Source of the DNA: Pseudomonadales bacterium
Lineage (GTDB): Bacteria > Pseudomonadota > Gammaproteobacteria > Pseudomonadales > Azotimanducaceae
NCBI GenBank assembly: GCA_017642855.1
Contig: JAEPOO010000001.1
Location: 2,392,909 to 2,456,908, forward strand
Direction: 5' to 3'
Length of the DNA: 64,000 bases
The position numbers were made by a program, and so were the translations under genes. Shown piece after piece: positions 54,110-63,600 of the stretch. Every line of letters begins with the position of its first letter. The first letter of the stretch is position 1. The notes under the pieces are model-generated. The model made no database searches. It had not been told where the DNA came from and saw nothing but the letters and a program-made list of their open reading frames with translations.

Positions 54110-54440
54110 AGGGCTCGTCTTCCTGCAAAACCAGCCAGGCATAGAATTCCAGGTCATCCATCAACTCCATTTCTTCTGCTGCTGCCTGCTGCAACGGATC
54201 CTCATAAATTGCCGGTAACGTGGGCACCTGTTGGGTGTCAAAATAAATGACCCCTACTGCAAGGCTCGCCGCTAGCGCACCTGCGCCGGCCCATCCTGCA
54301 CCGATGGAGATGTTGCGTTTGTCTTTCTCCAGAGCCTTAGTTCTTGCCTGGTGAAGTTTTGACAAGGTGGCCGCATCCAGATGCTCTGCATGCTCGTCCA
54401 GCAACTCTTTCGCTTTCTTATTTAGTGAATCTTCATTCAT
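54087..54440 (-). CDS. DUF3619-like single-pass protein, possible anti-sigma factor
   Basis: 117 residues from the ATG at 54440. A charged N-terminal cytosolic part (MNEDSLNKKAKELLDEHAEH) is followed by one membrane helix (WAGAGALAASLAVGVIYF) and an acidic periplasmic tail. Position directly after an ECF-type sigma factor and this topology suggest an anti-sigma role; that is inference, as no ZAS zinc motif is present. Confidence 0.72.
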   Translation of the reverse strand: MNEDSLNKKAKELLDEHAEHLDAATLSKLHQARTKALEKDKRNISIGAGWAGAGALAASLAVGVIYFDTQQVPTLPAIYEDPLQQAAAEEMELMDDLEFYAWLVLQEDEPYEDGEST

Positions 54441-54453
54441 GGTCTTATCCTGG

Positions 54454-55038
54454 TCACTCTTCCTGATGAAGTGCATTCATTAGCGCCTCTGTGGCTCGCG
54501 ACAAATGCGTCTTCACTGACCCTTCACTACATTTCATCATCCTGGCTGTTTCAGCAACGCTGAACCCCTGCCAGGTTCTCAACATAAACACCTGCTGTTG
54601 ACGCGCTGACAAACCATCAAGCGCACTCAACAGAGTGTCTATGGTTAATTCTTCCACCAGAGCATCCAGCGGACCGTCTTCGGTGGGTGCACCTTCAAGT
54701 TCTTCAGGTTCATCCTCTGAGCCGAGCCAACCAAATAAGCGCCCGGTCAGTGAAGACTTTCGATGGTAGTCCATGATCCTGGAGTTCAAGATGGTAAAAA
54801 ATAAAGGACGCCATTCTTCCTGGGGTTTATCGCTGTACTTCTCTACCAGCTTAATCATCGAATCCTGAACGATATCCAGTGCATCATCAGGATTACGTGT
54901 GGCAATTTGCGCCATCCGAAACGCCTGTTTTTCGACGCCTGCGAGAAAGCGATCCAGCGCTTGTTGCGTATTGTCCACGGTTCCCCGATCGACTCCCTGA
55001 TCGGTGAAAGTATACAGAACCCCTGATGGCTGGCTCAT
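54454..55038 (-). CDS. ECF-type sigma-70 family RNA polymerase sigma factor
   Basis: 194 residues from the ATG at 55038; a TTG at 55050 would add four. Region 2 is FRMAQIATRNPDDALDIVQDSMIKLVEKY and region 4 is LSALDGLSARQQQVFMLRTW with HTH FSVAETARMMKCSEGSVKTHLSRA. Regions 1 and 3 are absent, as in ECF factors. First gene of an operon with the DUF3619-like protein, a small exported protein and the DUF3106 protein. Confidence 0.92.
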   Translation of the reverse strand: MSQPSGVLYTFTDQGVDRGTVDNTQQALDRFLAGVEKQAFRMAQIATRNPDDALDIVQDSMIKLVEKYSDKPQEEWRPLFFTILNSRIMDYHRKSSLTGRLFGWLGSEDEPEELEGAPTEDGPLDALVEELTIDTLLSALDGLSARQQQVFMLRTWQGFSVAETARMMKCSEGSVKTHLSRATEALMNALHQEE

Positions 55039-55182
55039 AAGAAAGCCCAAACTCCACGTATCCCCACCTATTTAACGTCTGACTGAACAATCCGTTGACG
55101 CTCAGCGTAAAAAATGGTGTTGGCTACAAAAAACTGACATGATAAGGGTCATTCAAAACCACCATAGATAGGAGGGAACACG

Positions 55183-56502
55183 ATGAGTGAGGCCGTACAA
55201 GAAGAACAGAGGTTCTGGCTAAAAGACAACTTTGCGCCGGTATTTGAAGAAACGACCGCTACCGATCTGACGGTAACTGGTGAGATTCCAAAAGCATTGA
55301 ATGGTCGCCTCCTAAGAAATGGCGCCAATCCACAATCTGGAGAATCCGCTCACTGGTTTCTCGGCAACGGTATGTTGCATGGTGTTGAAATACAGAACGG
55401 CAACGCCAACTGGTATCGCAATCGCTACGTAAAAACGCCGCTCTATCTGAACCCTGAGGCAGATGTGATGGCGTCACTGGGCGATCTCAGTATGTCAGCC
55501 GCGAATACCCATGTTGTTCACCACGCCGGTAAAATCCTGGCCCTTGAGGAAGGTCACTGGCCATTTCATATCGCCGACGACCTGGAAACCGTGGGTCCGC
55601 ACAATTACGACGGCAAACTGAACTGCCCTATGACAGCCCATCCGAAAATCTGTTCACAGACAGGCGAGATGCTAGCTTTCGCATACGGCGTCAGTGAACC
55701 CTACCTAACCTATCTGCGCATCTCGGCCACCGGTGAACTGATACAGCAGGAACCGATTACGGTGAAAGGTGCCACGATGATTCATGACTTTAACGTGACC
55801 ACAAACTACGTGATCTTCATGGATCTGCCCGCTGTGTGGAACTTTGAGGGCATGGCGGAAACAGGCCTGCCTATCATGTGGGACGAAAGCTATGGTGCAC
55901 GTCTTGGTGTGATGCCGCGAAACGGAACAGATGCAGACGTAACCTGGTACGAGATCGAACCCTGCTACGTCTATCATCCTTTTAATGCGTATGAAGATGG
56001 CAACAAAATTGTCATCGACGTCAGCCGCATGGAAGACACCATGAAGCCAGGCTCCAACTCGCCACCCCTGCTCTATCGGTGGGTGATTGATCAGGACAAA
56101 GGCACGGTCACAGAAACCCAGAAAGATGATCGCTCGGTGGATTTCGGTCGCGTGTGCGACACCGTCGTTGGTCGAAAGAACGAGTTCGGTTATTGCGCTG
56201 CTTTCTCAAAGCGAGGTCCATTTGCGGAAGGCTTCATCAAGTACAACATGGACAGCGGCAGTTCCGAGTTCCATGACCTGAATGGAGGCCAAGGCAGCGA
56301 GCCCGTGTTTGTTAAAGATCCAGACGGTTCGGCGGAGGATGATGGCTGGGTCCTAAGCTACGTCTACCAGCCGGAAACCAATACCAGCGAGGTGGTTATT
56401 CTTGATTCACGAGGGTTCGACAAGGGTCCCGTAGCGAGAATCCATTTGCCGGTTCGCGTACCTGCAGGATTCCACGGCAACTGGGTCCCTGAAGGCTACT
56501 AG
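55183..56502 (+). CDS. Carotenoid oxygenase (RPE65) family dioxygenase
   Basis: 439 residues, a non-heme iron dioxygenase that cleaves carotenoids or related alkenes such as stilbenes. Iron-ligand histidines are visible in PMTAHPKI, MIHDFNVT, YHPFNAYED and the C-terminal GFHGNWVPE, and the N-terminal family block is LNGRLLRNGANPQ with HWFLGNGMLHGV. GGAGGGAA precedes the ATG. The next gene starts immediately after its stop. Confidence 0.93.
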   Translation: MSEAVQEEQRFWLKDNFAPVFEETTATDLTVTGEIPKALNGRLLRNGANPQSGESAHWFLGNGMLHGVEIQNGNANWYRNRYVKTPLYLNPEADVMASLGDLSMSAANTHVVHHAGKILALEEGHWPFHIADDLETVGPHNYDGKLNCPMTAHPKICSQTGEMLAFAYGVSEPYLTYLRISATGELIQQEPITVKGATMIHDFNVTTNYVIFMDLPAVWNFEGMAETGLPIMWDESYGARLGVMPRNGTDADVTWYEIEPCYVYHPFNAYEDGNKIVIDVSRMEDTMKPGSNSPPLLYRWVIDQDKGTVTETQKDDRSVDFGRVCDTVVGRKNEFGYCAAFSKRGPFAEGFIKYNMDSGSSEFHDLNGGQGSEPVFVKDPDGSAEDDGWVLSYVYQPETNTSEVVILDSRGFDKGPVARIHLPVRVPAGFHGNWVPEGY

Positions 56503-57324
56503 TTGGCGAACAACGAGGAACAGTCCGCCTACTGGAATGGACAGATGGGCGATGCATGGGTCAGTGTAGAAACCTACATTGACCGCATGCTGAGCCCGTT
56601 GTCTGATGTCGCGGTAAAAGCGGCGGATGCCAAGTCGGGCACAAAGATCCTGGATGTCGGCTGCGGCTGCGGCCCGACAACACTCAAGCTGGCAGACCTG
56701 GGTGCTGAAGTTCTGGGGGTCGACATTTCGCAGAAAATGATCGATCGCGCTAATGAGCACGCTGGTGAACGCAGCGGCGTCTCGTTCAAAGTCGCAGATG
56801 CGGCTTCAGAGCATTACAACGGTGACTATGACATCGTGTTTTCACGTTTCGGGGTCATGTTCTTCGATGATCCGGTTGCTGCATTTAACAATCTCCGAAG
56901 CGCACTTAAGCCAGGAGGCAGGCTAAACGTTCTTGTTTGGCAAGCACCGGTAAAAAATCCATGGATGTCACTACCTGCTCGAGCCATCGAGCCGTATCAG
57001 CCTGATGCCCCGGCACCAGATCCAAAAGATCCCGGTCCGTTCGCCATGGCTGATCGTGACTATACTCGCGATATCCTGACCCAAGCCGGTTTCACGGATA
57101 TCGAATTTGTCGATGTCGAAAAATCCATCAACCTCGGCAAGGATGTTGATGAGGTTATGGATTTTCAGACTTATGTAGGACCCCTCTCTCGCCTGCTTGA
57201 AGTCGTGGACGAAGCCACTGGGATGTTAGCCATACAGGCGGTGAGAGAGGAGTTCGGTGCCCAGCAGACGAACGACGGCATCAATCTGTCTGCGTCAGCG
57301 CTGCTGGTGAAAGCTACACGCTAG
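56503..57324 (+). CDS. Class I SAM-dependent methyltransferase
   Basis: 273 residues. SAM-binding motif I is KILDVGCGCGPTTLKLADLG near residue 48, then VLGVDISQKMIDRA and a motif IV region DIVFSRFGVMFFDDP. TTG start directly after the upstream TAG, with GAAGG 7 nt before it. Operon with the carotenoid oxygenase suggests a shared substrate, but the methyl acceptor is unknown. It converges on the small membrane protein gene with a 4-bp overlap. Confidence 0.88.
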   Translation: MANNEEQSAYWNGQMGDAWVSVETYIDRMLSPLSDVAVKAADAKSGTKILDVGCGCGPTTLKLADLGAEVLGVDISQKMIDRANEHAGERSGVSFKVADAASEHYNGDYDIVFSRFGVMFFDDPVAAFNNLRSALKPGGRLNVLVWQAPVKNPWMSLPARAIEPYQPDAPAPDPKDPGPFAMADRDYTRDILTQAGFTDIEFVDVEKSINLGKDVDEVMDFQTYVGPLSRLLEVVDEATGMLAIQAVREEFGAQQTNDGINLSASALLVKATR

Positions 57325-57668
57325 ATACCAAGCCGATACTCTATGGCTTCTGCCTGAACGGCTTCACGCATCAATTCCTCATCAGTTGGTTCGAAGTCAC
57401 TGATTTCTTGCTGCTGTTGCGAGCGCATTTCGTTTCTCGCGTTACGCACCGCAAAGGGGATCGCTTGCTGAGGAGGTGTCGCTTCCTTCTCAACAACGAT
57501 CGTCCTTTCGATGGTCTGATACACAACCTGAGGTCCCTGCGGTTCTATCCCTTTCTCCGATGAGGTCACAGCAGTTTTCTCAGCTTCGTGATCTCCAAAA
57601 ACCAGAACCCCTATCGCCAAAGCAATGCCTGTGACGGCAACAATGCCCGCAATAACATCTTTACTCAT
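57321..57668 (-). CDS. Hypothetical single-pass membrane protein
   Basis: 115 residues. One N-terminal membrane helix (VIAGIVAVTGIALAIGVLVFG), then a hydrophilic part with a Gln-rich region (MRSQQQQEISDF) and acidic end. No family recognised. It lies 15 bp after the giant repeat-protein gene on the same strand and might be co-transcribed with it. Confidence 0.72.
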   Translation of the reverse strand: MSKDVIAGIVAVTGIALAIGVLVFGDHEAEKTAVTSSEKGIEPQGPQVVYQTIERTIVVEKEATPPQQAIPFAVRNARNEMRSQQQQEISDFEPTDEELMREAVQAEAIEYRLGI

Positions 57669-57683
57669 ACTCTTCTCCTATAC

Positions 57684-60600
57684 CTAGGGTGCTGCCGGTA
57701 TATGCGTACCAAATACTTGAACGCCCAGCCCCTGCAAGGCTGTGACTTCAGCATCTGGTAACGTGAGCTGATCAATGTTGACCTCCCGAAGCACCCCAAC
57801 CTGCGGATTTTGATTCACGGCAATCGTGTTCAGATCCGCAATACTTGTGACATTAGTGTTGGGAACGTTCAAAACCTCCAACTTGGTCAGGGAAGTAACC
57901 GACGAAATGTCTGTCAATCCTGTTGTGGTCTGGAAGTCCAGATAACTCAGGTTTGGCAGACCCGCGACGAACTGGTTGAACTGTGTATCGCCCAGGGTGT
58001 TGTCAAAACCAACACCAAGACCGTGCAAGTCAAAAGCAAGCATCGCGTTGACGTCATCCGCATCCAAAGCCCCGTTCAAGAACAAGTTCTGTATATTCGG
58101 GAAGTTAGCCGGCGTCAGCACCGCTGTATCGATCTGGGTAATCTGAGCGGCGATCATGTTCAGACGCTCAAAACCGATCAACTGATTGAGGTCATACACC
58201 GTATTGTTCCAAAGATGCACCGCATACAGGTTAACCGCCGGGCTAAACGCTATAGACAGATCGCTAACCGATGAGCCTCCGATATTCGCGTTACCCAATC
58301 TCTGCGAACCGTTCGCAATTGTCTGCATCGTGTTGTCATCAAAATTCACGTTGGTGATGGAGATCGACTCCAATGCAGGCATGTTAAAGAGCGGCGAGTA
58401 ATCAGAAACGCTGGAACCAATAATGTGCAGCGTGTTTAGTGCCACCAGATTATCGATGCCAGCAAGGCTCGTCACATTGTAGGCACCCGGCATGTAATCA
58501 CTGCAATCGAGGTAGTGAACTTCTGCAGCGAACTGCCAACCATTAATTGCCTGGTTGTCATTGAAACACTGCAGAAGATCACCGGAGAGTGCGCCCTGGA
58601 TTGTGGCCAGATCCGCACCCTGGTTGGGGGAGCCCTCGATAAACAGTTGAGTAGAGACAAAGTTATTGGGATCAGCCTGACTCGGGCTGACCAGCAATGC
58701 ATCCGTAAGATTCAGATACTGGAGCGTATCCATCGGGTGCGTCACACCAATATCGCGAACCGGCGTATCCTGAATGATCAGTTCACGAATCCGCTGATTT
58801 CCACCAAGAACATTGATATCAATCACCCCGGTGCCTGAGATGTCGAGATGCTCAATGTTCGGGAACGCCCAGAGCCCTTCGATATCCGAGACTTTCTGGT
58901 AGTTACAATCCAGCCAGGTCAGCTGATCAGTATTCAGAAGACCAGCTGTAGCACCCTGCAAACAGCCCCGCAGTGTAGGATCTGCAACCTGGTCAAGGAA
59001 CGCAGGCAGTGGTTGGCCCTGAGCCGCAACACCGATCACATTAATCTGGTTAAAGAATGGATCGTTGAACTGATTCGGATCATTGAGTGGCAACAGATCG
59101 AGATTCACCTCAGTGAGGTTTGGCAAATCAAAGATCACCGAGATGTCCTGAATATTGTTGTTGTTAACCTCGAGTATCTGAAGGGCATTCATACCGTTGG
59201 TAATCGTATCCAGCTGTGCTGAATTCATGGTCATGAACGAGAGGCTCAGATGTTCCAGTTGCGTCAGTTGAGCGAGAATCACATCGTCACCAGCCTGGAT
59301 GTCTCCCTGAATCCAGAGACCCACAAGGTTCGGGTACTGGGTCAATCCATTCAGATCAACAATCTGATTGCGATTCGTTGAGAAGGCACGAAGATCAAGG
59401 TTAGTGAAATCCGCAAAATCAATCTGCAGCGTATTAGGTCCCCACGCATTAAAGTTGATCAGGTTGGGAATATTGTTTGCTGCTTTGAGTCCGTCAGTCG
59501 TCAAGCCAGTCGCCCAGCTCAACTGCACGTGGTACAGCGAAGGATGACCTGCAAACGCTGCGAGGTCGGTATCTCCAAACGAGCTGTTACCGACATCGAG
59601 CTCACCGAGTGTCGAAATGTTCGCCAGGAGATTGAAACCTGTGGCTTGCAGTCCCTGCACATGCACAATCGTTAGCGCACCGAAACCATCGATGCCTGTC
59701 AGATCCGTGATGTTGCGCCAGCTGCAGTAGAGCTCCGTCAGCTCGCTGGTATAGGTAAGCCCACCTGTCGCCTCACTGACGCAAGCACGAAGCTCTGCAT
59801 CCGGCATAGCCGCTGGATCAATTGCATTGGAGACTGTCTGATCTGCAACATATGGGTTAGTTCCATTCTGAATTTCCTGAAGGTTGGTGAAGCCGTCATT
59901 ATCAGGATCCTGAGCAGCATCGCTCGCGTCAAATGGATTCAGTCCGTTGTCCAGCTCAGCCTGATCATCAATACCATCGTTATCGTCATCAGCGTCAGCA
60001 TTATCGCCGGTTTCGTCACCGTCGAAGTCAGACTGTTCGCTACCATCGTTCGGGAAGACATCTGAGTTATCACCCACGCCATCACCGTCGGAATCCATGG
60101 TCTCACTGCCATCGTCCGGGAACGGATCAAAGACATTCTCAACCCCGTCACCATCACGATCCCGATCGGCGACGTCTGGCACCAGATCGCCGTCCTGATC
60201 CGCAGCTTCATCCGTGTCTTCGGGATCAGTAACGAATGCCAACGAAAGCGTTTGACCGCCAGTATCACGATCGATTCGAGCGCCTCCAATCGGGTTATGA
60301 AGTCGAGGCAAAAGGTACTCTAAATTTTCCCTATCGACATCATCCACAACGGCAAGCGATATGGTTCTCACAGAATTGTCACCGTCAGCCCAGAACAAAG
60401 TGCCATCGGAAACACCATTGAAGTCAGAACTGGCATCTGCGCTGCCATTCCAGATGTTGTAGTCCACACTGATGGCACCCGAGTTGCCACCCCGTCGGAA
60501 AACATCCACTAGGAGAGGTCCATTATCTTCAGGGACAAAGAAGGTTCTGGCTGCAAAGCCGACAAGCCCTTCACTCTGATAAACATCGTTATCAGTAATC

Positions 60601-63600
60601 TCGATACCAAATCCATCGTACGCAATACCTGCTCCCACAGGATTGGTCAGACCCAGGAAGAAGGTTTCAGTACCTTCATCAAGGAAGTCGTCAACGATAG
60701 GGATCTGCAAGGTCTTCACACCGGTTTCTCCATCCAACCAATCCAGAGTTGGATTCGCTGGCTGAAGGAAATCAATGCCATTGGTTGCAGGGACGTTGAT
60801 TCCACCAAAGTTCGGCTGACCGGCAAAAACATCAACAGACGCAGGACCCTGGCTGCCGCCATACCGGACAACTTCAACCTCAACATATCCAGCATCTTCA
60901 GCAACTTTGAATCCACCAGAGATGCCAAAGTAACCAGGGTGCTGATCGAGCGCTGGGTCGAAGTCGTCATTCACAATGTTCAAAATGCCTTGACGCACAC
61001 CCAGCTCAGCGCCGTTAGCAGCAGACAACATCAGCTTCACCACTTTGCTACCTTCCGGGGTGCTGTTGTCCAGAACAGTGACAGGAACTTTTTTAACTCC
61101 CGTTTCTCCATCTGCCCAACTTACGACCTGGGATACGGATGTGTAATCCACACCAGCGACTGCAGACAGGGTGTCCAGTGTTTGGAGCGTCACATCGACT
61201 GCACCCGCATCACCCAGCATTCTATGCAACTGAATCTCAGCAACACCCTGGTTCTCAGTGACGAAGGTTTCGTTGATTGCGAACTCAACAATGCCAGGCA
61301 ATGACTTAACCTCAAAGTTGTCCGGCTCAGGATCACTGTTGTCACCCACGCCATCACCATCACTGTCAACCTGCTCACCCGGGTTGTTAGGGAAGGCGTC
61401 AGCCTTGTCACCCACACCATCGCCATCAGAGTCGAACTGTTCACTCGCGTCATTAGGAAATGCATCCACATTGTCCGTAACACCGTCACCATCGGTATCA
61501 ACCCCGGCCATGCCGTCCACGGTGACACCATTGGCGATTAACGCATCAATGTCAGCCTGACTGATGGTCGTGTTGTCGATATTGATGTTCTGCAGGTTCG
61601 GGCTGCTGATTGCCAGAGAGAAATCACTCACAGCGGTCTGCGATACATCAAGGTAGGTGAATCGATTGATATCAAAGATCGACGCCAGGCCAGTGATCTG
61701 TGATCCAGCAACACTGATGGACTCAAGATTCGGTAGCTCCTGAGTTAACTGTGTGATCTCTATATCGCCAATTGTCGGCGACCAACCCACTTGCAGGTAT
61801 TGCAACTGATCCAACTGACCAATGAGGTCGATGTCATAGGCAGAGAGATCACCGTTGATACCCAACCGGAGCAATTGAGGCAAGGACAGCAACTGATCGA
61901 TATTCAATTGCTGTCGATCCAGGTACAAATCTTCAAAAATCGGCAAGCCAAACAGGGGCTCTAGATTCAGTTGGTTGCTACCCCACAAACCAGCGGCACG
62001 CAGGTTCACAGTGTTCCTGAATGGCTCCAGATCAGAGATATTTGTACCACCCAGGTAAATCTCGCGAATACGCTCCATGCCACCCAGGCCCCAGCTCCAA
62101 CCGTCGTCCCAGCTTGAACTGTTCGTTGCAAACTGAGTCAGACCGCGCAGCCCGAACAACGGATTGAAGTCCATCGCATCGTTGTGGCTGACATTAACGT
62201 AGAAGGCATCCAGACCGATCAGACGATCAAGTTCATAGATGTTGTGAACGTCATAACCGTTGTAGTCACTGCAATCCATGAAGTGGAACTGCGAAGCATA
62301 GGTTGCGCCTCCTCGATGATCACCAACGCAACGCGCCAGTTCGCTGTCACTCATGTCAGCAACAATGTCATCGATCAGATCACCCTGATTCGGAACGCCA
62401 TCCACACTGATGTTGGGATCGTTAACAAAATTGTCATAATCTGACAGATCTTCCAGCGGAATATCCCAAACTGAGATGCCATCAAGCATCGGCAGGCTGT
62501 AGAGCACACCCAAGTTTCGGACAAGCGAATTGTTCATATCCACGTAGCGGAGCTGCGGCAGATTCTGGATGCCATCCAGATCAAAGATCACTGAATTCGA
62601 AACACCCAGGTGCTCAAGGTTGTGGAACGCGTCAAGACCATGAAGTTCTGACAGCGAACCTCCACAGTTGAACCAGCCCAGCTGGCCGGTATCCGTCATA
62701 CCCTGGGTGTGGTCCTGCAGACACTGCTTGAGTGTCGGATCATAGATCGTATCCAGGTGATCGGGCAGAGGCTGACCATCCGCGATGTTACCGCTAACCT
62801 CGATACCCAGCTGATAAGGATCAACAATCGTGGTATCAATCGGCGCATGGTTAACCCTAATCGACTGCAGATTCTGCAGCGCGAGAATCGGTGTCAGATC
62901 GGTGACGTTAGTTGCCTCAACTTCGATACCAGTCAGGTTCGGGAATGCATCCACGATCTGCTGCAGTTGCGCATTACCTACCTCCCACGAGTAGAAGGAA
63001 ATGAACTGCATATCTGGGCTCAGGCCGCTTACTGCATCCGTCAGGAAGTCGACATCCGCAGTGGTCACGCCACCCAGCCACAACCAACGCAGCTGAGGTA
63101 AATTCGGCACATCATTGATACCGTTACCGGGCACCCCATTAGCGCCATTGCCCATCTGATCAATGTTGATCGCAAGTTCAAAGATGCCAGTGCTAGCAAG
63201 AACAGACAGGTCATAGATCGCTGGCGGTGTACCATTCGGATCACCCCAGAGATGCAGACCACTCAGATTCGTCAGGCTTGGCATGACCACACTAAACGCC
63301 GCATTACTCACCAGCACGTTGGGCATATCGATGTGCGCCAGCGTCGGATGGTTCTGGAAAGCCTGCAGATCAGAGTCATCGAAGACACTGTTACCCACCT
63401 GGATTCTCTCCAAGGAACCAACCGTCGCGAGTTCAGTGAAGTCCAGATCATTCTGGAAACCTTGCACTTCGATAAACTGCAGGCTGGTTAGTCCACCAAC
63501 ACCGGAAAGATCAGTCAGGTTTCTCCAACCACAGTAGACGTCGGTCACTTCGGCAACATAGAAAGCACCCGTGTCCGCAACACACTGCGCAAGCTCCGCA

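Noticed and set aside
58515..59222. Plus-strand ORFs opposite the giant LRR gene
   Set aside because: Shadow frames of a repetitive coding region; no domain, no start context.
59880..60225. Short repeated DNA units that might suggest a CRISPR or VNTR
   Set aside because: They are in-frame codons of DxDxDG calcium-binding repeats, without fixed-length unique spacers.
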